Shown here: positions 17,393 through 27,301 of the stretch, piece by piece | How positions within the stretch are numbered: the stretch's first letter is position 1 | Layout: every line of letters begins with the position of its first letter | DNA from: AC-43 sp963728855 | GTDB lineage: Bacteria > Actinomycetota > Actinomycetes > Mycobacteriales > Micromonosporaceae | DNA length: 64,000 nt | NCBI GenBank assembly: GCA_963728855.1 | Contig: CAVSLN010000009.1 | Coordinates: forward strand, 186,001-250,000 | Direction of reading: 5' to 3' | Notes under the pieces: model-generated | What the model was told of the DNA's origin: nothing | The model's database searches: none | What the model saw: the letters and a program-made list of their open reading frames with translations, nothing else | Position numbers and translations under genes: made by a program

Positions 17393-18745
17393 ATGACCCC
17401 GCCCGCCGCCCAGTGGCCCGCGCCGGCCCCTACACCGGAAGCGACCGCGGCGCTCGCCGCACCGTCGGCGGCCCGGTACCAGTGGTCGCGTGCCCTCCTG
17501 CTGGTCGGCCTGCTGGTCGCGATGGCGGTCGCCGGCATCGGGCTGCTGGTCTACCTGGGGCTGGGGATCGGCCCGACCGCGCTGGCCGTGGGGATGGCCG
17601 CCGCGATCGTCCCGGTACCGGTGCTGGTCGCCTGCTTCCTGTGGCTGGACCGCTACGAGCCCGAGCCGCTGCGGTACCTGGCCGGCATGCTCGGCTGGGG
17701 AGCCACCATCGCGGCCGGCGTCGCGCTGCTGCTCAACACCGGCGCGGTCAGGCTGCTGCACCTCCCGGAATCGATCGTGGCCGTGGCCGCCGCCCCGGTG
17801 GTCGAGGAGCCGATGAAGGCGCTCGGCCCGTTCCTGCTGTTCCTGATCCGGCGCAAGGCGTTCTCCGGCGTCGTCGACGGCATTGTCTACTGTGGACTGT
17901 CGGCGACCGGCTTCGCGATGACCGAGAACATCCTCTACCTCGGCGGGTACGGCTACTACGCGGGCGCCCGCAACGGTGGTGGGGTGGCCGGCGGGGTCGC
18001 CTCGGTCATCGGCATCTTCTTCGTCCGGATCATCTTCTCCGGCTTCGCCCATCCGCTGTTCACCGCGATGACCGGCATCGGCCTCGGCGTGGCCGCCCGC
18101 TCCGGCGACCGGCGGGTCCGCTTCCTCGCCCCGGCCGCGGGCTTGCTCACCGCGATGATCCTGCACGGCTCGTGGAACCTGATGGGCGAACTGGCCAAAG
18201 AGACCAAGCAGCCGCTCATCCTGCTGTACGGCTACTTCGCCGTGATGATGCCGATCTTCTTCGGCATGGTCGGCTTCGCGCTGTGGCTGCGCTCCTGGGA
18301 GGGTCGGCTCACCCAGCGCATCCTCCCCGAGTACGTGCGCGCCGGCTGGCTCACCCCGCCCGAGGTGGCCGCGCTGGCCACGATGGGGCGTCGGCAGGCC
18401 GCCCGTACCTGGGCCCGGCGGGTGGCCGGCGACCACGGCGCGGAGGCGATGCGCGGGTTCCAGTTCGTCGCGACCCGGCTGGCGCTGCTGCGCGACGGGC
18501 TGCGCCGGGGCCTCACTCTGCGGCCGGAGGAGACCGCCGAGGCGGTCGCCGAGGAGCGCGCGCTGTTGCAGGCGATCGGCTGGTACCGGGGCGTGTTCAC
18601 CGGTCGCGACCCGCAGATGCCGCCCGCGCTCTGGGACGGCCAGCGGTACCACGTGACGTTCCCCGACGGCTCCGTACGCACCCTCGACCCGCCGGCCCGG
18701 CCGGTCGTCCCCGTACCCGTCGTCCTGGTGCCCTACTACAGATAA
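17393..18745 (+). CDS. PrsW-family intramembrane metalloprotease
   Basis: A 450-residue polytopic protein with about eight helices. The PrsW signatures are present: PVVEEPMKALGPFLL (EExxK, near residue 140), a glycine-rich helix with FSGFAHPLFTA, and ILHGSWN; conserved Glu and His residues form the metal site. PrsW-type proteases cleave membrane anchors such as anti-sigma factors. The C-terminal 120 residues are soluble and carry no known domain. It converges on and overlaps the GroES-like gene by 10 bases. Confidence 0.88.
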   Translation: MTPPAAQWPAPAPTPEATAALAAPSAARYQWSRALLLVGLLVAMAVAGIGLLVYLGLGIGPTALAVGMAAAIVPVPVLVACFLWLDRYEPEPLRYLAGMLGWGATIAAGVALLLNTGAVRLLHLPESIVAVAAAPVVEEPMKALGPFLLFLIRRKAFSGVVDGIVYCGLSATGFAMTENILYLGGYGYYAGARNGGGVAGGVASVIGIFFVRIIFSGFAHPLFTAMTGIGLGVAARSGDRRVRFLAPAAGLLTAMILHGSWNLMGELAKETKQPLILLYGYFAVMMPIFFGMVGFALWLRSWEGRLTQRILPEYVRAGWLTPPEVAALATMGRRQAARTWARRVAGDHGAEAMRGFQFVATRLALLRDGLRRGLTLRPEETAEAVAEERALLQAIGWYRGVFTGRDPQMPPALWDGQRYHVTFPDGSVRTLDPPARPVVPVPVVLVPYYR

Positions 18746-19071
18746 AGTCCCGTGCCGTCGGTCGGTACCCGGCTGGCCGCGACCGCGTGCACGTCCCGCT
18801 CCCGCAGCAGGATGTACTCCCGGCCCTGTAACTCGACCTCGGACCGGTCCTCCGGGTCGAAGAGCACCCGGTCCCCGGTCACGATCGAGCGTACGTGCGG
18901 GCCGACCCCGACCGCGGTCGCCCAGGACAGGCGCCGACCGACCGACGCGGTAGCCGGGATCACGATGCCCGCCGCCGAGCGCCGCTCACCCTCGTTGCCC
19001 TCCAGTCGCACCAGCACCCGGTCGTGGAGGAGCTGGATGGGGAGCCCGACTTCGGATTCGGTGGTGGTCAC
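18736..19071 (-). CDS. GroES-like co-chaperonin (divergent Cpn10)
   Basis: A 111-residue Cpn10-fold protein. LLHDRVLVRLE and AAGIVIPATA match the GroES start and mobile-loop region. VGPHVRSIVTGDRVLFDPED and ELQGREYILLRERDVHAV match the beta-barrel. The mobile loop is altered and no groL is adjacent, so this is likely the second, divergent GroES seen in many actinobacteria rather than the main co-chaperonin. It overlaps the protease gene at the 3' end. Confidence 0.85.
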   Translation of the reverse strand: MTTTESEVGLPIQLLHDRVLVRLEGNEGERRSAAGIVIPATASVGRRLSWATAVGVGPHVRSIVTGDRVLFDPEDRSEVELQGREYILLRERDVHAVAASRVPTDGTGLYL

Positions 19072-19121
19072 GACCGGAACGGTACAACGCCGACCGCTCC
19101 CGGCTCGGTACGGTATGGGAC

Positions 19122-20355
19122 GTGGGCCGCTTCGAACAGGTACGGGCCAATATCCGCAAGGCGTACGCCGCCGGGCGAGCCACCGTGCGACCGAACTCGC
19201 ACGAGGACCCCGAGGACGATCCGGTCGAGCTGCGCCTGAGGCCGGCGAACGGCACCGGGGCCGATGACCTTCAGGTGCCGTACCCGCTGCGGATCGCCGC
19301 CGCGTGGTCCTGGCGGCTGCTGCTGGTGGTGGCGGCCGCGGGCGCCCTGCTCTGGGTGGTCGGCCGGCTGCATCAGGTGGTGATCCCGATCGCCATCTCC
19401 CTGCTGCTCAGCGCGCTGCTCTCGCCGTTGGTGAGCTGGCTGCGCAAGCGGGTACGGCTGCACCGCTCGTTCGCGACCGCGGTGGTGATGGTCGAGCGGG
19501 GTCGCCGTCGTCGCCGGTACCCTCACGCTCGTCATCACCCAGTTCGTGAACAGCTGGGACAAGCTCAGCCAGAACGCGACCGAAGGCATCAAGCAGATCC
19601 AGGGCTGGCTCAAGCGCGGCCCGCTGCACCTGTCCGACCAGCAGCTCAACTCGGTGCTGGACGCGGCCAACCAGTGGCTCGCCGACCACCGTTCCACGCT
19701 GACGACCGGCGCGCTGTCCACGGCGACGACCGCCGTGGACTTCCTGGCCTCGCTGTTCCTGGTGCTGTTCACCACGTTCTTCTTCCTCCGGGACGGGCGG
19801 CGGATCTGGCGTTTCCTGGTCAGCCTGCTGCCGGCCGCGGGGCGGGAGCCGCTGGCGAGCGCGGGGGAGCAGTCGTGGCAGACGCTCGTGGCCTACGTAC
19901 GGGCGACCGTGCTGGTCGCGTTCATCGACGCGGTCGGTATCGGCATCGGGCTGGTGGCGCTCCGGGTCGACCTGGCGTTCCCGCTGGCCGCGCTGGTGTT
20001 CCTCGGCGCCTTTATCCCGATCATCGGGGCCACCCTGTCCGGGACGGTGGCGATCCTGGTCGCGCTGGTCACCCGCAACCCACTCGTGGCGCTGGCGGTA
20101 CTGGCCGTGGTCGTCGGAGTGCAGCAGCTGGAGGGGCACGTGCTGCAGCCGGCGATCATGGGCAAGGCGGTGGCGATCCATCCGCTGGCGGTGATCGTCG
20201 CGATCGCCACCGGCGTGGTGCTGGCCGGGATCATCGGGGCGCTGGTGGCCGTACCGATCGTGGCGGTGCTCAACACCGGCGTCCGGCACCTCGCCGCCCG
20301 GCGCCGAGATCAGCCCGACCCGGCGCCCCCGGAGGGCGTGGTCGTCGGCTCGTAG
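19122..20355 (+). CDS. AI-2E-family (PerM/YdiK-like) transporter, one frameshift
   Basis: The N-terminal part (GTG start) has a charged tail and two helices (LLLVVAAAGALLWVVGRL; VVIPIAISLLLSALLSPLV). Near 19494 the frame breaks in ATGGTCGAGCGGGG; removing one base (the A) gives VVMVGGVAVVAGTLTLVIT and continues to the normal end. The rest has the family loop, about six helices and the conserved region HVLQPAIMGKAVAIHPLAVIV. The family exports small molecules or ions, often of unknown identity. The full length would be about 410 residues. The single indel looks like a consensus error. Confidence 0.85.
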
Positions 20356-20359
20356 CGGG

Positions 20360-22314
20360 TTACCTGGCCAGCCGGCGGAGCGCGCCGAGCACGACGTCGG
20401 GCTTGGTGGTGTACCAGAACGGCGGCAGCGAGGCGCGCAGGTAGCCGCCGTACCCCCGGGCGGTCTCCAGCCGCGAGTCGAGCACGGCCACCACGCCCTT
20501 GTCGGCGGAGCTGCGGATCAGCCGGCCCACGCCCTGGGCCAGCCGGATCGCCGCGATCGGTACGCTGACCGCCGCGAACCCCGAGCCTCCGGCCGCGTCG
20601 ACCGCGGCGGCCCGGGCGGCGGCCAACGGCTCGTCCGGACGCGGGAACGGCAGCCGGTCGATGACCACGAGCTGGCACGCGTCTCCCGGGACGTCGACGC
20701 CCTGCCATAGCGACATCACGCCCATCAGGCAGCTCGCCCGGTCCTCCCGGAACCGCCGGACCAGCAACGGCAGCGCCTCCTCGCCTTGCAGCAGCACGGT
20801 CAGGTCGGTCTTGGCGCGCAGCACCTCGGCGGCCCGCTCGGCGGCCTTGCGCGAGGAGAACAGCCCGAGGGTACGGCCGCCCAGCGCCTGGACGAGCGCC
20901 ACCAGCTCCTCGGCGGCCGCGTCGGAGAGGCCGGACGGCGTGGGCCGGGGCAGGTGCGCGGCGACATACAGGATGCCCTGCTTCCCGTAGGCGAACGGCG
21001 AGCCGACATCGAGGGGGCTCCAGGGCAGCTCGCCCTCGGTGAGACCGAGCGTCTTGGCGACCGTGTCGAAGCGGCCGCCCAGCGCCAGCGTGGCTGAGGT
21101 CGCCACGACCGTACGGTCGGCGTACAGGTGGGTGGTGAGGGTACCGGCGACGGACAGCGGAGCCACCACGACCGAGCGGCGCCGGTCGTCCTTCTCCACC
21201 CAGGCCACGTCGAAGTCCGCCTCGGCGAGCAGCCGCTGGGCGGTCTCGGCCAGCTCGGTCGAGCACGGCCTTGGCCTGCTGCTTGCGTACCGGGTCGGGG
21301 TCGTCGGCCTTGACGTCGCCGATCCCGTCGAGCGCCCGGCGGCAGGCCGGGTCGAGCAGGGTCAGCGCCTCGCGCAGCGCGGCCGGCAGCCCGGTGGTGA
21401 TCCGGCCGGTCGGGGCCTCGGCGAGCCCGAGCGGCCAGCGCGTCGCCAGCCTCGGCGAGCCGCTCGTACGTCCTCCGGGGTGCAGGAAGGCGCGGGCCCG
21501 GCGAGCCGCCCGGTCGACCAGCTCGGGCGACAGCTCGGCCTGGGCCGCGCTGGACACCCGGTCGGCCAGCTCGTGCGCCTCGTCGACGACCAGCAGCTTG
21601 TGCGGCGGCACGATGTGCCGGCCGGCGAGCATGTCGACGGCGAGCAGGCTGTGGTTGGTGACCACGATGTCGGCCTCCCGGGCCCGCGCCCGGGACGCCT
21701 CGGCGAAGCACTCGGCCCCGTACGGGCAGCGGGCCGCCCCGACGCACTCCCGCGCCGGCATGGACACCAGCCGCCACGCGCTGTCGTCGACCCCCGGGTC
21801 GAGCTCGTCCCGGTCGCCGGTCTCGGTCTCCAGCGCCCACTCGCGCAGCCGCTGCATCTGCTTGCCCAGCCGGCCCGGCCTCGCCCAGCCACTCGGGTCC
21901 GGCCGCCGCCCCCGGACGTCGAACAGCGCGTCCTCCGGCTCGTCTTCGCTGGTGCTCTCCAGCCGGGCCAGACAGGCGTAGTGGTGCCGCCCCTTCAGCA
22001 CCGCGAACGTGGGCCGCCGGCCGAGCAGCGGCTCGACCGCGTCGGCGAGCCGGGGCAGGTCGTGGTCGACCAGCTGGGACTGGAGGGCCAGGGTCGCGGT
22101 GGACACCACGACCGGGCCGTCGACCAGCAGCGCGGGGGCGAGGTACGCGAGCGACTTGCCGGTGCCGGTGCCGGCCTGCACCAGCAGGTGCTCGCCGGAC
22201 TCGGCGGCGTCGCGCGACCGCGCCCGCCATGGCGTGCTGGCCCGGCCGGGCCGTGCCGCCCGGAACCGCCCCGACCGCGGCGGCCAGAAGCTCCTCAACA
22301 CTCGGCTTGCCCAC
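20360..22314 (-). CDS. dinG: DinG-type ATP-dependent helicase, several frameshifts
   Basis: An XPD/DinG-family 5'-3' helicase of about 650 residues spread over shifting frames. Visible parts are the GTG start (GKPSVEELLAAAVG), Walker A QAGTGTGKSLAYL, an Fe-S cysteine set (ECVGAARCPYGAEC), DEAH-type VVDEAHEL, and C-terminal motifs VVIDRLPFPRPDEPL and GVGRLIRSSADKG. Indels are needed near 22213 and 21260, plus a compensating pair between 21430 and 21480. All motifs are intact once the frames are joined, so consensus errors are more likely than decay. It converges on the transporter with a 4-base gap. Confidence 0.85.
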
Positions 22315-22455
22315 GGGTGCAGACGCTACCCCGTCCCTCCGACGGGACCCGGTCAACCATCCGCAGCGACCCGAGTTGTCCACAGGCTTTGGGTTATCCA
22401 CAGGCTGAGGACGGTGGGTTGCGTCCTTGGCATCCCACGCTCCAGGGTGGTCGCC

Positions 22456-23022
22456 ATGACCTCGCCTATCCCCCGGATCGGGTTCAGCCGGCCGTTCAGC
22501 CGGACGGACCTGGCCCGCATGCCCGACGACGGGCGCCGGTATGAGCTGGTCGACGGGGTACTGATCGTGAGTCCCGTCCCCGGGCGCCTGCACCAACGCG
22601 CCCTCGCCCGGCTCGCCATGCTGCTGGACAGTGCCTGCCCGCCCGACCTCGAGGTGCTGATCGGGCCGTTCGCGGTCGGGCTGGCCGACGACACCGAGCT
22701 GCGACCGGACATCCTGGTCGCCCGGCGGGATCTGCTGACCGAGGAGGACCTGCCCGCGCCGCCCGTCCTCGCCGTGGAGGTGCTCTCACCGAGCACCCGG
22801 CTGATCGACCTCAATGTCAAGCGGAAGCGCTATGAGCGCTCCGGCACGCCGTCGTTCTGGGCGGTCGACCCGGTCGCCCGGCCCGACGAGGCCCAGCTCG
22901 TCGCCTGGGAGCTGGCCGACGACGGCCTCTACCGGCAGGTCGCCGACGTCACCGGACTCGAGGAGTTCACGGCGGAGCTGCCGTACAGGGTGTCCGTTAT
23001 CGCAGCCGCACTCGTGCGCTGA
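22456..23022 (+). CDS. Uma2-family (DUF820) endonuclease-fold protein
   Basis: A 188-residue protein of the PD-(D/E)XK-fold Uma2 family. Signatures are RRYELVDGVLIVSP, ELRPDILVARRDLL, LAVEVLSPSTRLIDL and KRKRYERSGTPSFWAVDP, carrying the acidic and lysine residues of the nuclease site. Uma2 genes are multicopy in actinobacteria and cyanobacteria and their biological role is unsettled. It lies alone, 17 bases ahead of the DUF402 gene, with which it is probably cotranscribed. Confidence 0.9.
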   Translation: MTSPIPRIGFSRPFSRTDLARMPDDGRRYELVDGVLIVSPVPGRLHQRALARLAMLLDSACPPDLEVLIGPFAVGLADDTELRPDILVARRDLLTEEDLPAPPVLAVEVLSPSTRLIDLNVKRKRYERSGTPSFWAVDPVARPDEAQLVAWELADDGLYRQVADVTGLEEFTAELPYRVSVIAAALVR

Positions 23023-23039
23023 GCCGCTACTGTTCGGGG

Positions 23040-23537
23040 ATGCCACCCGATGTCGTGCGGGTTGACTACCGGAAGTACGACGGCAGTCCGCACCGTAACT
23101 ATCCCGCCCTGCGCCTGGGCGAGGACGAGCACGGCGTGTGGCTGGGCGTACCGCAGGGCACGTTCATGGATGCGACGTTCAAGTACGAGGACCCGTACGT
23201 GCTGCTGGTACCGCACGGCGCCTGGTTCACCGCGATGTTCAACGCACCGCCCCGGCGCACCGAGGTCTACTGCGACATCGCGACGCCGGCCGACTGGCCC
23301 GAGGAGGGGCACGTACGCCTGGTCGACCTCGATCTCGATGTGCGCCGGCGACGGGTGACCCGCTCGGTGGAGCTGGTTGACGAGGACGAGTTCGAGGTGC
23401 ACCGGCTGCGCTTCGGGTACCCGGACGACGTGGTGAAGCAGGCGTGGAAGGCGGCGCACTACCTGGTCCGGGCGCTGAGCGACGGCACCGAGCCATTTGC
23501 GGGCGGGTACCACGCATGGCTGGACCTGGTGCGGTGA
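23040..23537 (+). CDS. DUF402 nucleoside-diphosphatase-like protein
   Basis: A 165-residue DUF402 protein. The acidic clusters VYCDIATPADW, RLVDLDLDVRR and LVDEDEF are the metal-binding residues of the family, whose studied members (FomD and the Streptomyces SCO5041 type) hydrolyse nucleoside diphosphates or nucleotidyl phosphonates. ATG start, 17 bases after the Uma2 stop. Its stop codon is the first part of a 46-bp tandem repeat that fills the downstream gap. Confidence 0.88.
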   Translation: MPPDVVRVDYRKYDGSPHRNYPALRLGEDEHGVWLGVPQGTFMDATFKYEDPYVLLVPHGAWFTAMFNAPPRRTEVYCDIATPADWPEEGHVRLVDLDLDVRRRRVTRSVELVDEDEFEVHRLRFGYPDDVVKQAWKAAHYLVRALSDGTEPFAGGYHAWLDLVR

Positions 23538-23759
23538 GCCTGTTCGGCCCGATGCCGCGGTAGCTGGTCTCTGCGCGGTGCGGCCTGTTCGGCCTGATGT
23601 CCTTGGTGGCTGGTCTCTGCGCGGTGCGGCCTGTTCGGCCTGATGTCCTTGGTGGCTGGTCTCTGCCCGGTGCGGCCTGTTCGGCCTGATGTCCTTGGTG
23701 GCTGGTCTCTGCCGGTGCGGCCTGTTCGGCCTGATGTCCTTGGTGGCTGGTCTCTGCCC
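23534..23759. repeat. Five-copy 45-46 bp minisatellite
   Basis: Units start at 23534, 23578, 23624, 23670 and 23715 and run to 23759. The consensus begins GTGCGGCCTGTTCGGCCTGA and ends GGCTGGTCTCTGC plus a few C/G. The first copy is degenerate and starts on the DUF402 stop codon; the others are nearly identical except for one-base length changes. The period is not a multiple of three and there are no spacers, so it is neither coding nor CRISPR. GGCC blocks in each unit allow small hairpins. Confidence 0.9.
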
Positions 23760-23782
23760 GTGCGGCCGGCGATGATCGGGAG

Positions 23783-24685
23783 ATGAGACTGCGGGAGAAG
23801 TTGTGCTTGCCCTCTGGAAGGCTGGTGGACCTGTCCGCTATCGACCCGGCCGGTACGCCTGGACTGCCCGCCAAGGCCGGCGCCCACCCGAAGCGGTGGT
23901 CCGCCGCGCAGCTCAGCTCGATCGGCAGGGACCTGGCGTCGTTCCAGGAGCGGCTGTACGCCAACGCCAAGGTGGGCGGGTCCCGGCAACGCCTGTTACT
24001 CGTCCTGCAGGCGATGGACTGCGGCGGTAAGGACGGCACCGTTCGCAAGGTCGCCGGCACGATGAACCCGCAGGGCCTGCAGATCGCCACGTTCGGCCCG
24101 CCGACCGAGGAGGAGCGGGCGCACGACTTCCTCTGGCGGATCCGGCGCGCCTTACCCTTACCCGGATACGTGGGCGTGTTCAACCGGTCGCACTACGAGG
24201 ACGTGCTGGTCGTACGGGTGCACCAGCTGGTACCGCGGGCGGAGTGGTCGGCCCGCTACGACCAGATCAACGCGTTCGAGCGGGAGCTGGCCACCGACGG
24301 CACCACGATCGTCAAGGTGATGCTGCACATCTCGTACGCGGAGCAGCGGCGGCGGCTGTCAGCGAGGCTGGACGACCCGACCAAGCACTGGAAGTACAAC
24401 GCGGCCGACGTGGACGAGCGCGCGCTGTGGCCCGCGTACCAGGAGGCGTATGCCGACGTGCTGAACCGCTGCTCGACCGGGCACGCCCCGTGGTACGTCG
24501 TCCCGGCCGACCGCAAGTGGTACCGCGACTGGGCGGTCGCCACCCTGCTCCGGGAGACCTTCGCCGAGCTGGGCCTGGAGTACCCGCGTGGCGACTTCGA
24601 CGTCACGGAGGAGCGGCGCAGGCTGGCCCGCGACACCGAGCCGCCCGCCATCGACGCGGAGACCACGCTGCTGCGCCGCGCCTGA
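23783..24685 (+). CDS. ppk2: Polyphosphate kinase 2 (PPK2)
   Basis: A 300-residue PPK2. Walker A LQAMDCGGKDGT lies near residue 75, NRSHYEDVLVVRVH (Walker B/lid region) near residue 134, and DPTKHWKYNAADVDERALW later. PPK2 enzymes use polyphosphate to phosphorylate nucleoside mono- or diphosphates. The start ATG has GGGAG upstream, just outside the minisatellite. It carries three TTA leucine codons (23996, 24152, 24158), unusual here and suggestive of bldA-type control. The DUF47 gene follows, consistent with phosphate metabolism. Confidence 0.93.
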   Translation: MRLREKLCLPSGRLVDLSAIDPAGTPGLPAKAGAHPKRWSAAQLSSIGRDLASFQERLYANAKVGGSRQRLLLVLQAMDCGGKDGTVRKVAGTMNPQGLQIATFGPPTEEERAHDFLWRIRRALPLPGYVGVFNRSHYEDVLVVRVHQLVPRAEWSARYDQINAFERELATDGTTIVKVMLHISYAEQRRRLSARLDDPTKHWKYNAADVDERALWPAYQEAYADVLNRCSTGHAPWYVVPADRKWYRDWAVATLLRETFAELGLEYPRGDFDVTEERRRLARDTEPPAIDAETTLLRRA

Positions 24686-24728
24686 ACTACCATTCGCCCC
24701 ACCGTCCCCGTTCTTCGTGAGGTGCTTC

Positions 24729-25355
24729 GTGCGACTCAGGCCGCGTCCCCGCGACAACTCCTTCTTCGAGTACTTCAGTCGCGCTGCGCAGAACCTGATC
24801 GTCGGTACGGCGCTGCTGTCGGAGCTGGTCCTGCCGGACGCGGACGTACAGTCGGTGAGCGAGCGGCTGGTCGAGGTCGAGCACGACAGCGACGCGATCA
24901 CGCACGAGCTGTACAACAAGCTCTACTCCTCCTCGGCCACCCCGTTCGACCGCGAGGACATCTACCGGCTCGGCTCCGGCCTGGACGACGTGATGGACCA
25001 CCTGGAGGCGGTCGGCAGCCTCGTCTACCTGTACGGGCTGACCCAGCTGCCGGCGCTCCCCCGGGAGATGCACGAGCTGGTCGACGTGCTGGACCGCCAG
25101 GCCCGGCTGACCGTTGACGCGATGCCGATGCTGCGCACGATGACCGGGCTGCAGGAGTACTGGGTCGAGTGCAACCGGCTGGAGAACGAGGGGGACCGGG
25201 CGTACCGGATGCTGCTGGTCCGGCTCTTCTCCGGCGAGTACGACGCGCTGACCGTTCTGAAGATGAAGGAGGTCGCCGACGAGCTGGAGCAGGCGTGCGA
25301 CGCGTTCGAGCGGGTGGCCCACACCGTGGAGACCATCGCGGTGAAGGACTCGTGA
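24729..25355 (+). CDS. DUF47 (PhoU-like) phosphate transport accessory protein
   Basis: A 208-residue helical protein. RDNSFFEYFSRAAQNL and repeated EH..D.ITHELY and DVMDHLEAVGSLVYLYG match DUF47, the PhoU-like family that usually accompanies low-affinity Pit phosphate transporters. No pit gene follows here; PPK2 precedes it and a NUDIX gene follows 13 bases later. Another in-frame GTG lies at 24717; 24729 gives the family-typical N-terminus. Confidence 0.88.
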   Translation: MRLRPRPRDNSFFEYFSRAAQNLIVGTALLSELVLPDADVQSVSERLVEVEHDSDAITHELYNKLYSSSATPFDREDIYRLGSGLDDVMDHLEAVGSLVYLYGLTQLPALPREMHELVDVLDRQARLTVDAMPMLRTMTGLQEYWVECNRLENEGDRAYRMLLVRLFSGEYDALTVLKMKEVADELEQACDAFERVAHTVETIAVKDS

Positions 25356-25368
25356 CCCGGGGGTACGG

Positions 25369-26112
25369 ATGACGGATGATCACCTGATCGCGCTGGCCCG
25401 GCGGTTCGCGGCGTCCGGCGAGGCGCCGGCGGTACCCCGCCCGGCCGCGACCGTCCTGCTGCTCCGGCCGCCGCTCGACGTGTACCTGATCCGGCGCGCC
25501 CCGACCATGGCGTTCGCCGCCGGCATGTACGCCTTCCCGGGCGGCATGGTCGATCCGAGGGACTCCGGCGTCGAGTGGGTCGCCCCGGCGCACCGGCTGG
25601 GCCTGCCCGAGGCGGCGGCGCGGGCAATGGCCTGCGCGGCGGTACGGGAGGTGTTCGAGGAGACCGGCGTACTGCTGGCCGGCCGCTCCCCGACCGAGGT
25701 CGTCGCGGATGTGTCCACAGTGGACTGGGAGGTGGCCCGGCGGGCGGTGGAGTCGCGCGAGGTCGGCCTCGCGGAGCTGCTCCGGGAGCGGGACCTGGTG
25801 CTGCGGGCCGACCTGCTCGTACCGTGGTCGCGCTGGGTCACGCCCGAGTTCGAGCCACGCCGGTACGACACGTGTTTCTTCGTGGCCCGGTTGCCGCTCG
25901 GGCAGCGTACCCGTCACATCGAGGGCGAGGCGTCGCACGCCCTGTGGTCGCCCCCGGACCGCGCGACCGGCCTGCCGATGCTCCCACCCACCCGGGTTAC
26001 CCTGGCCGAGCTCGCCGCCTACCGCACCGTGGACGAGGCCGTCAACGCCGCGGCGGACCGGGATCTCACCCCGGTCCGCCCGCGCGTCGTCGACGGCCGG
26101 CTGGTCTATTAG
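25369..26112 (+). CDS. NUDIX hydrolase (NUDT19/CoA-pyrophosphatase-like)
   Basis: A 247-residue NUDIX protein. The box is split: FPGGMVD near residue 58 and CAAVREVFEETGVLL near residue 87, with an insertion between them as in NUDT7/NUDT19-type CoA or acyl-CoA diphosphatases. This substrate class is inference. The start ATG is 13 bases after the DUF47 stop. One copy of GTCCACAGTGGAC lies within it at 25713. It converges on pstS. Confidence 0.87.
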   Translation: MTDDHLIALARRFAASGEAPAVPRPAATVLLLRPPLDVYLIRRAPTMAFAAGMYAFPGGMVDPRDSGVEWVAPAHRLGLPEAAARAMACAAVREVFEETGVLLAGRSPTEVVADVSTVDWEVARRAVESREVGLAELLRERDLVLRADLLVPWSRWVTPEFEPRRYDTCFFVARLPLGQRTRHIEGEASHALWSPPDRATGLPMLPPTRVTLAELAAYRTVDEAVNAAADRDLTPVRPRVVDGRLVY

Positions 26113-26130
26113 CCGAACCGGCCGGTCCCG

Positions 26131-27231
26131 TCAGGACAGGGTGGACACGGTGCGGGCGACCTTGGCTTGAAGGGTCTCCGGCAGCGGGGCGTAGCCCAGC
26201 TTGGTGACCGCGCTCTGGCCGGTGGTGCTCAAGGTGTACGTCAGGAACGACCTGATCAGCGGCAGTGCGGCGGACGGGTTGCCCTTCTCGCAGACGATCT
26301 CGTACGTGACCAGCACGATCGGGTAGGCGCCCGCCGCCGTGGTGTTGTAGTCGATCGACAGCAGGAGGTCGTTGGTGCTCGCGCCCTTGACCGCCGCGCC
26401 CGCGATCGTCTTGCCGGCGGCGTCACCGGTCAACGTCACGAACTCGCCGTTCGCGTTGCCGATCTTGCTGATGTTGAGGTTGTTGGCCTGGGCGAACGAC
26501 CATTCGACGTAGGCGATGGCACCGTCGGTCTTGGTCAGCGAAGCCGTCACACCGTCGTTGCCCCGCTCGACCCGGCCGCCTGGAGCCTTCCAGGTCTTGT
26601 CGTGGCCGAACGTCCAGCTGCCCGCCGCCGCGGCCGAGAGGTACGAGGTGAAGTTGTCGGTGGTTCCCGAGCTGTCCGAACGGTGTATGGTCAGGATCCT
26701 GGTCGATGGCAGCGTGGCACCCGGGTTGTCCGCGGCGATCGCCGCGTCGTTCCAGGTGGTCGCGGTGCCCGCGAAGATCTTCGCGAGGGTGGCCGGCCGG
26801 AGCCGGAGGTCGGTGACGCCGATGACGTTGTAGACGACCGCGATCGGGCCGACCACCATCGGCAGGTGGATGGCCGCACCGGTCTTGCAGCGCGCATTGG
26901 CCTTCGGCTGGTCGGCTGCCGAGAGCGCGGAGTCCGAGCCGGCGAAGTCGGCGGTCCCGGCGATGAAGGCCTGCTGACCGGCGCCGGAGCCGGTGCTTCC
27001 GTAGTCGATGGTCGCGCCGGAGCAGGCGGTCTGATAGTCCTTGATCCACTGGTTCACGGCATTGACCTGGGCGGTCGAGCCCTCCGCCCTGAGAGATCCG
27101 GAGGCGCAGGAGATCGCACGGGCGGGGCCGTTGCCGCCCGTACCCGGCGTGGTGTCCGTACCGCACGAGGCGAGCGCGAGCGTCGCGGTCAGCGCGAGGC
27201 CGGCCAGGATGCCGTGCCGCTGGAGCTTCAC
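26131..27231 (-). CDS. pstS: PstS phosphate-binding lipoprotein
   Basis: A 366-residue substrate-binding protein of the high-affinity phosphate ABC importer. The N-terminus has a signal with lipobox LALASC, so it is lipid-anchored. RAEGSTAQVNAVNQWI, DYGSTGSGAGQQAF and RSDSSGTTDNFTSYL are the phosphate-contacting loops of PstS. GTG start with AAGGGA about 8 bases upstream. No pstCAB follows; the next gene is convergent, so the permease must be encoded elsewhere. Three GTTCAC-like repeats lie 70-125 bases upstream. Confidence 0.94.
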   Translation of the reverse strand: MKLQRHGILAGLALTATLALASCGTDTTPGTGGNGPARAISCASGSLRAEGSTAQVNAVNQWIKDYQTACSGATIDYGSTGSGAGQQAFIAGTADFAGSDSALSAADQPKANARCKTGAAIHLPMVVGPIAVVYNVIGVTDLRLRPATLAKIFAGTATTWNDAAIAADNPGATLPSTRILTIHRSDSSGTTDNFTSYLSAAAAGSWTFGHDKTWKAPGGRVERGNDGVTASLTKTDGAIAYVEWSFAQANNLNISKIGNANGEFVTLTGDAAGKTIAGAAVKGASTNDLLLSIDYNTTAAGAYPIVLVTYEIVCEKGNPSAALPLIRSFLTYTLSTTGQSAVTKLGYAPLPETLQAKVARTVSTLS

Positions 27232-27301
27232 GTGCCGTCCCTTCACGGTTTGTGGATTACCGGCCGGATCCGTCTGCGGCGTGGTCTGATGCCGAGCTGC
27301 T

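Noticed and set aside
23534..23759. Possible CRISPR array
   Set aside because: Units are contiguous without spacers and no cas genes are present.
23239..24183. Minus-strand frames encoding repeated His/Gln/Ala peptides over the 46-bp repeats
   Set aside because: The period is not divisible by three, so each repeat shifts frame; there is no ribosome site, and the frame covers real genes on the other strand.
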